Notes under the pieces: model-generated
What the model saw: only the letters and a program-made list of their open reading frames with translations
The model's database searches: none
Told to the model about the DNA's origin: nothing
Assembly: GCA_009741485.1 (NCBI GenBank)
Contig: CM019217.1
Location: 41,321,298 to 41,385,297 of the forward strand
Source: Malurus cyaneus samueli
Lineage: Eukaryota > Chordata > Aves > Passeriformes > Maluridae
Reading direction: 5' to 3'
Length of the DNA: 64,000 nt
Shown here: positions 1 through 11,331 of the stretch, piece after piece
Position numbering within the stretch: the stretch's first letter is position 1
How the letters are laid out: every line of letters starts with the position of its first letter
Position numbers and translations under genes: made by a program

Positions 1-471
1 ATTAAAAAAAAAAAAAAACAAAACACAAAACACAATTCTTCCAAAGAAGCCTAGTTAAAACTTGAACCTTACTCTCCCTTGCAGTAGTACATAGAAATTC
101 TTACAGACCACTGGAATGTGTATACATTGAAATCACTGCTCATATCAACCCTTTGCCAGTAAACTGCTGGCAGAATTATTCTAAAATAATCTCAGTTAAC
201 AGTCCTCTTAAAAGGAAACAGTAAATTACAGTAAAAAGGATCTGTGTCATTATTTTATAAGAAACAAAATACATCCAAATTAATGTCAGGAGCTGCATTG
301 TTAGCAATCTATGCTCATTCAAAGATTCAGAATGGTTTTTTTCCTAGTATTTTTTTCAGATATAAGCATAATTTCTATCAATAAATGAAACAGTATAATC
401 ACAAATTACAAGCTCATTAGGAATTCTTAAAATTTAATGCAGAAGAAATATTTAGGAGGAAATAAACTCAC
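1..471. other. Intron, 3' of last exon in window
   Basis: Intronic sequence beginning at the gtgagt donor at 471 and running off the left edge. The first 35 bases are an A/C low-complexity tract. I see no other element. Confidence 0.8.
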
Positions 472-718
472 TTGTATGGTTTCTGAGGCAGAATACTTAT
501 TCGAGTCTTGTCAAGTATCTTCTTTAACTTATTTCTTCCCCCAACTGTGTTGGCTTTACTTTTCTTATTTACTTTTTCTAATCCTATTACCTGCTCCACA
601 TCAACAGCAAGGTCAGGGATGGAATAACGACTCGCCTTTTTAATGTCACCAATTTTAGGCAGGTGGGGGGCACCATTCCTTTTTTCCTCTGATAACCGTG
701 TTAAGAGTTCTTTAAAAA
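472..718 (-). CDS. RAPGEF2: RAPGEF2 linker exon between PDZ and RA domains
   Basis: The exon is 247 nt: two bases completing Val469, 81 codons, then AA beginning a split codon (Asn in human). It runs from [20 protein letters not shown] to [11 protein letters not shown]. The acceptor is cttgtgcag and the donor gtgagt. The region is basic and probably flexible ([25 protein letters not shown]), with serines in basic context that could be kinase sites. It is the last recognised exon; the RA domain, catalytic domain and C-terminal tail are off the left edge. Confidence 0.97.
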
Positions 719-2871
719 CTGCACAAGACAGGAAAAGAGAGAAAACAAAAAGGACAAAAAAGTGAACGAAAGTTGTGTGCACTGGACTAGTTTACTATTA
801 ATCATTTAAAAAAATGTTTTAATTCCAGCATGAAATTAATTTAGGTATAAGAATCTGAAAATATTTTCGCTTCTAAAAATGACATTTATTTTCTGTAGTA
901 TGAATCAGAAAAATAGTGAATTGGCTCAGCCTAGAACAGAAATATACTCGTGCCCACATGATTACACGGATGGTATCAACAGAAGGAATTTGACTGTTCA
1001 GGCTAAGGACAAAGGCTTCTGCAGAATAGCAACATGTGAAAAAGGAGCACGTTAGACAAAAGTGAGACAGAAAAACACAAATGAGAAGGAAGCTTTAAAC
1101 AGACAGGCAGCAATGAAAGCTCTCCAATGGACAAGCAATTATTAGCAACAGGATCAAAAACACCAGAGGGGAAACAACAACAGAGTCATAAGGAAAATAT
1201 AACAAAGCAGGGGACTATTGAGACACCTTGGATGTTTGAGAGGGTTGGTGTATCTGTCTGGCAGAAATACCAAAAAAAACCTCTCATTCTCCCTCAGCTC
1301 TCTAGCAGAGTCATCTCTGAGGCAGAAATATCTGATAAATTTGTAAATTAGTTCTTCTACTGGAACTTTGAGCTTCAAAAAAATGCTGATATATTTAAAT
1401 AAATCAAACAAAACTGAACTGGAGAGCAAGTCATGTATTGTGAGTGTTAAAGGAACTCGCCATACAAAAAGGGAAAAATCCTCTGACAAGTAGATTTGTA
1501 ATAATAAATGAAAAGTGATAATTAAAACTACGGAATTGTAGAAAAACACAGGAACAAGGACAACTGACTAAGGATGAGTATTCATCATTCAGGGGCTATG
1601 TTTCACTGTTATTTATTAATTTTGTCCTTAACATTCCCTAATTTCCAGAGGTGCAACAGATTACCAAGAGACTTCAAAAGCTTGGAAAAAACCACACAAA
1701 AGTGGAGGAGAGTAATTCCAACTGATAACAACACTGTTGAATAGGACTAGGAGGCTGGAGAGAGAAATTAGATACAGATAAGAAGATGCTGCTGAAAAAA
1801 AGGAAACTCCTTTTGAGATTTGTGGAGAAGGAATTCTGCATGCAACACACAGAAAGTAACCGCTCTGAGACCGTACTGCAATCAGATTTCAGTATTTGCA
1901 GTGGAGCCACAAAATAGAAAAAAAGTTAGAAAAACACAACTTCTGAAGACAGGAAGAAGTCAGGTTTAATTTTTAACACAGTAAAGCAAAACATGAGATT
2001 CAAACACCCAGTGTGAGAAAGATGGTTACAGAACTTAACACACAGAGAAACAAGAACTTCCTGCTAAATAAGCATATGCAGATATATTAAGAAATGTCTT
2101 AATTATTAGAAAAAAATGAAACATTAGAATCTTTACTGCAAAGCAAAAAAAAGGCAAATTAAATCTTCAGTTAGTGCAGTGACACACTGTGGTAATACTC
2201 TGCCCTACTTACTTGTGATGAAGAACCTGATCCTGGAAAAGATACTCAGGGAACATATCACAAAATTATGTAAATAATCCAGGTATCCAGGGGTAAAAAA
2301 ATCAAACCAAACTCCCAATCTATTAATTACTCATTATGCTAGTTGAGGTCCTGAGCTGCTTGAAGACTCTTCCATGTCAACTTTAGAGTTCTTTAGAGGG
2401 AAAAATGTAGAGAACAGATACAGAGGGTAGCAAGAATGTTTTCACTTAGCTGACAGGAAAGGTTGTAATAGCCTTGGACCTGTAACACTTATAATGGGCT
2501 GAAAAACCATGAGTAAATTCAGCAGACAGAATAAGACCAGAGATCAAGTGAAATACCGGGAGAAGCTTCCTTCTTGAGAGAGAACTAAATGTTATAGATA
2601 CATTCACTTTTTTTTTAAGTTTGAGTTACACAGCCACAATAGTTCCTCTTAATCCAGAAACACACACTTGTGGGAGTGATGTCACATATCATATAAATCC
2701 CTATTCATGATTTTTTCTTTGCAATTATGAACCAAGGTATTTTAGGACCTTCAAATTTCCTTCTTCTCTTCTGTCCAGTACAAAAGAATTCCAAACAAAA
2801 CTATTTTAAACTACTAAAAAAATAGTTTAGGTCTCTATCAAAACTAGAACAAACAGGGCAGACAAACTTAC
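719..2871. other. Intron
   Basis: A 2.15-kb intron with good acceptor and donor signals at its ends. It is AT-rich, with no recognisable repeat family or extra exon. The open frames near 1154-1549 and 1674-1910 have no family-like residues and are treated as chance. Confidence 0.8.
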
Positions 2872-2980
2872 CAAATAAATTGGTTTTCACAGTGATAGAC
2901 AGATGAGTGTTATTTCTAAGGATTTCCATGGCTTTTGTCAGCTGAATGTTTTCAAAGTTTTGACCATTCACTTCCAATAT
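2872..2980 (-). CDS. RAPGEF2: RAPGEF2 second half of PDZ domain
   Basis: The exon is 109 nt: 36 codons plus the first base of a split Val, from [18 protein letters not shown] to ITVKTNLF. The acceptor is attcttag and the donor gtaagt. It carries the PDZ beta-D/E strands, the alphaB helix (KAMEILRNN) and the final strand (LSITVKT). The PDZ domain of this family binds C-terminal peptides of membrane proteins and scaffolds. The upstream intron is only 105 bp. Confidence 0.97.
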
Positions 2981-3085
2981 CTAAGAATTCAAATAAGTAA
3001 TGTTATTTTCATGTAGTGAAGAGAAAGGAAACAAAAAAAAGGGGGGGAGAGGGTAATGGAGGGGACACATTTTATAATTAGATAC

Positions 3086-3289
3086 CTGGTCTCCACGTTT
3101 CAAGCCTGCTTCTGTAGCTTTGCTACCAAAATCTACACTGTCAACAAAGATTCCAAATCCCTTTTCTGACCCTCCCAGCAAGATAAAAGGCAAAGGGGCT
3201 TCTCGAGATGGCTTTGTTAAGGTTATCAATCTTCGTTTTGCCTTAGCAGCACAAGCGATATTTAACAGCCTCAAATGTCCACCCATTTT
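3086..3289 (-). CDS. RAPGEF2: RAPGEF2 end of REM and first half of PDZ domain
   Basis: The exon is 204 nt and 68 codons, phase 0 at both ends, from [18 protein letters not shown] to EAGLKRGDQ. The acceptor is ctcttgtag and the donor gtatct. It finishes REM and starts the PDZ domain at about residue 385. The carboxylate-binding loop is KGFGIF, a GLGF variant. It reads SVDFGSK where I remember SVDSGSK in mammals; a Ser-to-Phe change needs only one base. Confidence 0.97.
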
Positions 3290-3380
3290 CTACAAGAGAA
3301 AAGCATAATAAGTGATATGTAACAACAGCCTGGCTATTCCCCATCATCCCAAACTGACAGGAAAAAACCCTCACTCTTAC

Positions 3381-3488
3381 CTCCCTCTCCAAATTGTTCT
3401 CAAATTCTTCCAGAAATCGAGTCATAGCAGGATCTCCTTCAAAATCATTGAAGTGATTGTTCACCCACAACAATACTACCCGTGTAAC
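3381..3488 (-). CDS. RAPGEF2: RAPGEF2 REM domain exon 2
   Basis: The exon is 108 nt and 36 codons, phase 0 at both ends, from [18 protein letters not shown] to FENNLERE. The acceptor is ccattttcag and the donor gtaagag. [15 protein letters not shown] is the conserved helix pair of Rap-GEF REM domains. The following intron is only 91 bp; it contains no in-frame stop, but reading through it would shift the frame of the next exon. Confidence 0.97.
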
Positions 3489-6442
3489 CTGAAAATGGAT
3501 CAATATTATAAACATTTTGTTGGAATACTCAGAACAACATTACTGCCAGGTGTTTTAAAAATACTGTTCCTTAAAGGCCTCCATCGGTATCTTAAATATT
3601 GTATATATACATACACCAAAATCAAGCTATCTTAAATATTGTATATATACATACACCAAAATCAAGCTTTACTAATATGCAATTATTTTTCATGAAAATA
3701 GAATAAATTTAGTATTAAAATTGTTTTCACTTGTGTAAGCAATGGTATGCTGCGTTTCATAACAAATACTATGAGTCAGAAAATTAACACTGGCTGTATC
3801 AAATTTGATTGAAATTTGCGTAGGGAACAGTGCACACACGTAAAAGACAACAATGTAGATCCATTTCTGATCTATAACAATTTCCTGTTCATGTACATTT
3901 CCAAATCTGCTTATTTCCTCAAGCACATGATCACAAAGCTTACGATACAGCTTAATATTGGCTCTTGAATCTCATAAGTCTTTAGATGTGCCACCATTAA
4001 TTTCATCTGGCATTTACCTCTATGAAAGAGCTACCGTATGTTTAGAGAGGCAGGAAAAAGGAGCTGTTGCAAGAAGCAGGAAAGAGGTTTTAACAGCAAA
4101 AGCCTGCTGTTCCTTTTCTTAGAGTCAATCTTTCCATTTAGTCCTTCTTCTTGCCTCCACCAGCTAGTCCCCCCAAGCAATTATGGTTACCACATTGACA
4201 GGTATCTTAGTTGGTATTTTAGAGTTTGGTAGGAAAAGACTCTACAGGAATACTATTAATTAATACTAATGAAGGCAAAGCCAGAAAATAAAAATTGGAT
4301 TTTTTTAAAACTACATGCTTTTACGATAGTATTCTCTCTTTTAGTATGTGATTTGACCTGGAACATCAGCAGCACTTGTCCTCACAAAACAAAAGAGTTT
4401 TGATGTCATGAATTAACATTGATTCACGCTATTTTTAAAAAGTTGCTGAATCCAGAACCATTGTGCCACTCAATGCTACCTCTAAACACACAGCTGCATT
4501 TCTTCTTTTATTCTGGAAGAGTAAATCAGTAGGGATAAATCTCTAAACATTTCCAAACCCAGAGCTTAAGAACTAAGTCTCATACAGATTTTAATCACCT
4601 AGTGCTAACCCCTGCCCATTCTTTGTGTCTGGCACAAAATCTAAACCTCTGAAGCCTCATGTGCTAAAGGTCTGACACCAGGCAAAACCAACCCCTGCCA
4701 TCCTCACAGTTTCTAAATCGCTTTTCCTTTTCCCCAGAAAGTCAAATGAATTCAGAAGAATTGCTGAAATTAATGACCAAACTAATCAAGCACCTCAGAA
4801 CTCCTCAAGTTCAGATTCTAACTGAAGGCAACTACACAGCCCTATGTCCTGAAGCTCCCAGCCACAGGAACATACTTGAAAGTTTTGCACCTTTGAAACT
4901 GAAGATGAACTTCATTCCTGATATTTTTTATTGCTGTGGATGACATTGGAAGATCCAGACAATGTCTGGTTAAATTTAGGGTAATTGCAGATCATTAAAA
5001 TTGTCTGGGAAGTAGCAAGTAACAAGGAAGTTACCACGCAATCTATTTTAAATCTCTGCAGAAACAGCTTCACTGTCAACGCTGCTTTTAACGTTGTGAC
5101 TTACTCATCTACACCCAAAGGACACTGAGCTGGGAGGAGCTGAACACCAACTTCCAGAGGAATGGCATTACTCATGTCACAATCAGGACCAGAGTTAAAA
5201 GAGGATTAAAGCTGCAAAATCAAACACCCTGCTGCAGGGCAAAACCATCACTAAGGCTGGATGTCCAACGTCCCACTCTGAGTCCTCCTGAGTCCTAATC
5301 ATCCCAGGAAGTTTTAATCATCCCCTGTGCTCTCCTCACTGCCTATCAGCCCCCAACACAAAACAGCCAAAATCTTCCAGATTCCTTATCCCACTTGTCT
5401 CTGCCTCTAGCCTTTCTGCCAGTGCTGCTGGAGGTCAGAAAAGGTTGGTTATTTTGAGGCAGCAGAACAAAGAGCTGCTCTGTGTTCAGACCTGATACAA
5501 GCCACTGTGCTGGCTCATGCATTTAGAGGCTGAGAGGAATTGTCCATCAGAGAACAAGAAACATAAATTTAAATATGAACTCCAATATTATAGCTCTGAA
5601 CAGTATTAGCTGCAAAGCCCATCCTCTGTCAAATACAAGATCCTTCCTTCAAGGAACAGCAATAGTAACATTTCTGGAAGAAATAACCAGTTTTAAATAA
5701 AAGCTGAAGCCCAAATTTCTCTTTCATTGTACTAATTCCCTTGGTTTCCAATTTACAAAAAACAAATGGCATCTGGAAATTTTTAGCAATTTTTTTACAT
5801 ACAAAATACTTGCATACAAGAGAAAATAAAGCAATACAGTTTGAAGCATGATACAGCCTCAAGAGACTCTGCCAAAACTGGATATGCCTTATTCTTCCAT
5901 CATGGAAATTTTGTTTAGGGAAGCGAATATTTTATTGCTTTCTTGTATTTGGGTTGGGCTTGGTGGCATTTTTTTTAATGCTACATAAAGCACAACAGAT
6001 TCTTAACAATGGATGAAATTTCTGGTCTCTTTAAAAAAAATCTCAACACTTTTGCCAAGTTGAATTAACTAGTATTATGCACAGAAAACACAGAACTTAG
6101 TTATATGCACAGACTTGGAGACACAATAAAATTCTACTGAATTACATTAAATAAAAATACTGCCTTTCAGAAAAAAAGCGTTCCATATACCTGCAAGCAA
6201 CTAAGCTGTAAAAACACAGCAAGGTAAAAACATGGGCAATTTACCTTGCCTGAACACAGTAATTTTTAAACAAAATAAGGAAAAATATGTTCTTAGTTTT
6301 AGCCATATATCCTGCCATTAAACTATGTCACCAGCTATTTGTGTCTTACGCTGTGTAGTCATTCTCTCTAAAGCATATTTTATTTTTATCAGCCTATATT
6401 TCAATGCAAATGATAACAGTACATAATTCAGAAGATTTTAAC
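3489..6442. other. Intron with 40-bp tandem duplication
   Basis: A 2.95-kb intron. A perfect 40-bp tandem duplication lies at its left end (3588-3667). A somewhat GC-richer patch at about 5220-5560 contains a small imperfect repeat (gagtcct and taatcatccc motifs). I recognise no transposon. Confidence 0.8.
3588..3667. repeat. 40-bp perfect tandem duplication
   Basis: Two head-to-tail identical 40-bp units (3588-3627 and 3628-3667), each containing atattgtatatatacata and ending atcaagc. There is no N between them, unlike the duplications at 47.4 and 55.8 kb, so it looks like a genuine recent slippage or duplication. Confidence 0.95.
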
Positions 6443-6607
6443 CTTATCCCTGAGGCTGGGGTCATTGAACCACTCCAACAACTTCTTGCCCACTTCCATT
6501 GGGCTGGAAAGAAAGGTCCTATACGTCAACAGGAAGTCTTCTATAAATGTTGGGTCTACCACAGAGTGCTCTTCCACCAAATGCATTGTTAACCTTTCAG
6601 CTGTTCC
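6443..6607 (-). CDS. RAPGEF2: RAPGEF2 REM domain exon 1
   Basis: The exon is 165 nt and 55 codons, phase 0 at both ends, from [19 protein letters not shown] to [11 protein letters not shown]. It contains the REM hallmark [16 protein letters not shown]. The acceptor is ttcaatag. The donor must be gttaaa, because the frame and the next exon (VTRVVLL) leave no other GT at this point; it is a weak match to gtaagt. The REM domain packs against and stabilises the catalytic domain encoded off the left edge. Confidence 0.96.
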
Positions 6608-6998
6608 CTATTGAAAACAAAAAATTGAAAAAAAAACATAGTTATTAAAACAGATTTTCAACACATGCAAATTTGTTTTCTTGTAACATACAGAAGATCC
6701 ATCACCCCAGAAAGGATACTGCCTTCCATTTACTGATAAACTACACAAACATAACAGCTTGACCACTGTGATATGAAAAAAAAAAAAAGATTAAATTAAT
6801 TTCTGTTGAAATTACCTAGCTGTCAATGTGCATAATTATAAAGAAATTCTAGAAATATTAACAGTCTATTTCCAAATATTTATTTCTATAATACATATTT
6901 CAACTATTCAACTATTTCTACTTCATATTTCAACCTTGCTAAGTTAAGAAGTTTACAGAACACAGACATTTGCAAGAGACTCTCTCTTTTCCTTTTAC
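6608..6998. other. Intron
   Basis: A 391-bp intron, AT-rich, with a poly(A) run at about 6776-6789. Nothing else is visible. Confidence 0.85.
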
Positions 6999-7151
6999 CT
7001 TGATGACGATGTGACCTTTCCTTGTTCCAGTGCGGTCAAGCTCCCTGTGCTCCTTCACCATCACAATCTCTCCTTCCTCCTCTACTTTCTGCATGTTCTT
7101 TTCCACTTGATTGAGGATGCGGCAATAATCTTGCTGGGCTATACAAACAAA
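6999..7151 (-). CDS. RAPGEF2: RAPGEF2 end of cNBD-like domain and start of REM
   Basis: The exon is 153 nt and 51 codons, phase 0 at both ends, from [19 protein letters not shown] to [12 protein letters not shown]. The acceptor is ctttccag and the donor gtaaaa. It finishes the cNBD-like domain with its C-terminal helix, rich in Glu and Lys, and enters the Ras-GEF N-terminal (REM) module at about residue 267 of the short isoform. Confidence 0.97.
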
Positions 7152-8797
7152 CTGGAAAGAATCATCGCACACCAGTATTAAAAGGTAAAATCTGCAGAAG
7201 AGCATTTGGACTTAAGGTGCAAGAATTCTATAAATAGACAAGATAAAGTAGCTCCTCAACCTGCACTGAGTCAAATTTGTCTTTCCAACAGTTCAGCTGT
7301 AGCAAGGAGATGAATAGTCAAGCACAGTAGCGCCACTGCAATCCTGCAGTGAGAGGAGACCAAGATCCATCAGAGCCCTGTGATTTAGTATTCTCAGCCA
7401 TTTTCGTTCAGCTGCTTGACCTTCCCACTGCTGGAGATGAAGTTCAATATCCTAGCCAGTCCTTTTTTCTTACATGCAAAGCATTTTGTGGTGTTTAGAA
7501 GGGTTACAAGATTGAAGTGAAATCCTAGGTTTTATTTTTTGTGCCTATTGTTTTGGTAAATAATCTTTTTTACAGCTACTATATTGAAGTTAATCATTAA
7601 GAAAACTAATATTTATTCAATTAATGAGTGCAGGCACACAGAAACAAATTACTTCTGATAAAGCATACAGCAGGAAAATTATTTTCTACAATCATCAGTT
7701 CAGCCAAGAATAAGTGAAAGAATAAATGTCTTAGGAATATTCCTAATACCGATACTATGTAAATATAATTAAGACCAACCATAATAAATTAGAAAAAGAC
7801 AACATTGTACACAAATTGTTGTACCTTTGTCTCTTTTGGAGGGCAAGACTAAACGTCTGATTGTATGAATTTGGGTATGTAACTGAGAGGAAATAACAGT
7901 GTTTCTTCTGATTGAAAAGTTGTTAAATCCTCATGTACACACTAAGGATAAAGGCATGGGAAGCAGAGACAGTATGTTCTCTTTAAATTCATTTACACAC
8001 CATTTCTTCTCTCCAGCTGGTAGCAGCTGAAACAGAAGTCCCACAATGTGGATTTGTTGAAAACATTACCCTAACAAGAAACCGTTTATGCACATTTTGG
8101 AAGTTAGATGGGCAAACTAAGCCAGGTGACTCTGTTAACACACATTTACACCCCTTTCAAAGGCCATCTACTCGAAGCTAATTAGCCATCAGGACCAAGT
8201 AAAATGCTTAATTCACCCACAGGCTCTGCTGTTATTTTCTGGATGGGAATAAGCAAATAGCAACCCCATAGCCAGATTCAGCCAGCAGTTTTATGCTACG
8301 AAAAGCATTCTTTACATCTGACTGCTTGTATTACAGCAAACATCAAGGCTTTTTCCTTGAAAGGTCAGATCAGCCAAAATTAGATTTTTCACTCAAACCA
8401 TGAGAGATAAAGTTTGTATTACTCTGATATCCAGTTGCTGAGTAGAGTAAGGAAGAAAGGCTATTAGCTGCAGAAGTAAAAGAGCCTGTAATGGCTAATG
8501 GACCCTGAGATCCTACTGAGGGAACACTACAAGCAATGCATGTATGGAAGGGGTGATGGGCCTCACACTCTGGAAAAGCATGTAGGAAACATCTTCATCC
8601 AAATTGATCCCTTATCCAGATAAAGATAACTCAATTTCCCAGACTGTGGGTATGCAGGAGTCATATTGCCCAGCTACTGCCCAGGGTTACTCACTGAAGA
8701 TTTGACATATATTCAGTTGAAAATGAAACTATATCTCACTACTGAGCAGCACTGCACCTCTCTAGCTGTGAGTTTGCATGCATTACAGACACACTAC
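7152..8797. other. Intron
   Basis: A 1.65-kb intron, unique-looking AT-rich sequence. I recognise no repeat or additional exon. Confidence 0.8.
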
Positions 8798-8956
8798 CTG
8801 GCAATCATCCACTTTGGTTCTCATCACTCCTTTCATATATTCCTTTTCCATGGTGGGGGAAACACCAAAGCTGTTCCCCATGCACAGTATCTCTGTTCTT
8901 CCATCAGGGTATGTCACCTCCACAGAGCCATTCAGAATGACTGACCAGGAATCCAG
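8798..8956 (-). CDS. RAPGEF2: RAPGEF2 cNBD-like domain exon 2 (degenerate phosphate cassette)
   Basis: The exon is 159 nt and 53 codons, phase 0 at both ends, from [19 protein letters not shown] to RTKVDDCQ. The acceptor is gatttgtag and the donor gtagtg. It holds the core beta barrel and the place where a phosphate-binding cassette would sit, reading [20 protein letters not shown]. The Glu and Arg that normally contact cyclic nucleotide are absent. It reads DGRTEIL and TMEKEY where I remember DGKAEIL and TMDKEY in human, so minor lineage differences are likely. Confidence 0.96.
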
Positions 8957-9492
8957 CTACAAATCAAACATTGCAGGATACATGAAGACCAAACCACTTA
9001 AATTTATAATATACGACAAAAATACAACTCTCAAAATTGTTCTAAAGCAAAAAGTTATCTTTTCAAAGATATCTTGTTCAAAAGTTATCTGTTAGTACCT
9101 AATAAAAATTTTACAAGCTCGTTTTCGTTAAATGAACAGCTATCTCCAGCTCAAGAAAACTGGGGTCTAAAGTTAATCTTTAATATTAAGAGGTAATATA
9201 AGACCGTGAAAAAAGATGAAGTTTTAGAACTGCCCTTGAAAACTGAAATAAACTCCCCAAATCAGCTCAATTATGCAGGAAGCATTTTGTATAGTAGAGA
9301 GAATGTTTTCTTTTACTTTTATTTCATGAGTGTTTAAACAAAAACTTTCAGAAAATCCAGAACAAAAAGAGGCTTGATTTACCTGAATGTTGCGCTTTTT
9401 TTTTTTTTTTTTTAAATACAAAAGAGGACCTTAACCTTGTGGAATCTGGGATGTTTGGTATAATAGGAGAGTCAAAAGCAACTTCTACTGAC
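8957..9492. other. Intron with poly(T) tract
   Basis: A 536-bp intron with a T18 run at 9396-9413 on the plus strand, and a few scattered copies of aaagttatct near 9049-9091. No other element. Confidence 0.8.
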
Positions 9493-9629
9493 CTCTTCCC
9501 CATCGTTTAGTACAATAGTTCCTGCTCTCTCCACAACTGCAAACACCATCACGGCACAGAGCTCTCTCCTCACTGACATTGTCATGTTGGCAAAAGCAGG
9601 CAATTGATGCATGAATTCCAGTAGTTGTT
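9493..9629 (-). CDS. RAPGEF2: RAPGEF2 cNBD-like domain exon 1
   Basis: The exon is 137 nt: two bases completing Glu124, then 45 codons starting [18 protein letters not shown] and ending TIVLNDGEE. The acceptor is ctccttcag and the donor gtcagt. It encodes the N-terminal helices and first beta strands of the cyclic-nucleotide-binding-like domain. The LNDGEELDSW stretch continuing into the next exon corresponds to the usual beta2-beta3 turn of cNBDs. Confidence 0.97.
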
Positions 9630-11331
9630 CTGAAGGAGAAAAAGCCCACTGAATCGTGCATGTCAAAACAACAAAGCACAGTAAAGACAGTTCTTCAGCA
9701 AGATGCCTGAGGCTGCTTAAGCTAAAATGCTGCACAATCGTTTCTGTATACTAATAAATCATGTACAGTGGCCTGTTTTAATTACTGGGTATTTTGTAGA
9801 CACAGACTGGCTGGTCATATCATCAACAGAAACCCTGCAAAGTCAAAGTCAGCATAATGGAAGAATTGTAATGCAACCACGAGCTCTGAATACAGGCAAC
9901 GATATTTGTAATACTCTAGTCAGGGCAATAATTTCATTATGACTAGAACAGGGACTATATAAAACCCAGCAAGACAAATTCCACAAAACTTAGCAAGTTG
10001 TTTGGTAAAGCCATCCCCTCCCTCACTACACTTAACAATAAATTGCACTTGATCATTTTCTGGCCGTTTCACAAAGTTCCCCTCAGATGGACCAGCCAAG
10101 ATCACAGTCTTAAAGGTGACTACTGCTGCTCTGCCTTCTACAAACACTTGAGCCACACTTGTACTCCATAGTGAACTTCCTGTACTTTCACTTTTTATAC
10201 TGCTCCTAACTACAGACTCAATTTTACTTGTCCTGCCAAGTGATTATACGCTCTAAAAACATCTTTGCAAACAGTGTGATCTAAAATGTCCACTGAAAGA
10301 GTTCAAGAGGACTCAATCTTTTCCTTAATTTTTTATATTTACTCTGGATCACAGGAATGTTGTGGTTAAAAGGCACTTCCAGAATTCATCTGGTCTGCCT
10401 GCACAAGCAGAACCACCTTCAGCCAGTTGCCCAGGGACACATCCAAACATCTTTCAAATATCTTCAAGGAGTGAGACTAACACCTCTCTGGGCAACCTCT
10501 CCCAGTGCTCAGTCATAGCCAAAAAGAAGCATTTTATCATGCACTCATGTAGCCTCCTGTGTTTTGGTTTGTGCCCTTTGTCCTCTCACTGGACACCACG
10601 GAGAAGACTCTGGCTCCATCATCACTACATCCTCACCCCAAGGTATTTGTACAAGATTCCCTGAGTCTTTCCCAGGCTGAACAGTCCCAAGCCCTCTCAG
10701 AACTTCCTCACATAAGAGATGCTCTAGTCACAAAATCATCTCATAATCAACCTTAATCACCATTTAGTCACACTTCAATAAAAGAAAAAATCTCACCCAG
10801 TGAAACAAATTAGATTAAAATTTGGATTCTAACTCTGCTTTGCTTTCAGTGTATTTACTTGTATGCCAACACAGCAAATTAGTTTGATTAGATGCACATT
10901 TACGTTAAGGTTTTAAAGACTCCAATGTTTACCATAAATGTCAAGTCACAATGTCACAACTGACAATTAAAAATATATTGTGAGAAGCAGTGTTGACATT
11001 AATGTCGACATTAATGCCGACTTTGCCAAGGTTCTGCCACTTTTCCAGTTTTCAGTGACGTTTACTTCATAAACCTGTTCTGATATCAATTAGAAGCTGA
11101 AAATTGAGAACAAAAGGGCCATTAAGTAATAGGCTTCACCCATATTATGTGCATTTTCTTCTCTGTACTTGATCACTTTACATATATATGTATATATAAA
11201 ATAATAATAATAAACACTAAACTTACCAACTACAAAGGCAAATGATTAAAATAAAAGTGCAAGTTTAAAAAGTAAAATTTTGGAGGTGAAGAGGAACATT
11301 TGACAGTATTTTACTACATCACAATACTTAC
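9630..11331. other. Intron with CR1 fragment
   Basis: A 1.7-kb intron containing an old CR1 LINE fragment (10343-10745), a short palindromic patch around gacattaatgtc (about 10995-11025) and an AT/ATA microsatellite at about 11180-11215. Confidence 0.8.
10343..10745 (-). mobile_element. CR1 LINE fragment (old, 5'-truncated)
   Basis: Read on the plus strand this follows the reverse complement of the avian CR1 3' end: atcacaggaatg near the start, then cagttgcccagggacac, ctctctgggcaacctctccc, a gccctttgtcctctcact segment and finally cccaggctgaacagtccca and ccctctcagaacttcctcac. The order and spacing match CR1 in antisense, so the element itself lies on the minus strand. It is strongly diverged and carries no usable open frame. 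Confidence 0.85.

Noticed and set aside
3243..3515. A 90-codon frame reading through the 91-bp intron.
   Set aside because: The family match stops exactly at the gtaag donor and resumes in another frame at the next acceptor, so splicing explains the sequence.
10985..11030. Palindromic gacattaatgtc motifs that might be a binding site or element terminus.
   Set aside because: Very short, low-complexity and without a partner; too common to support a claim.
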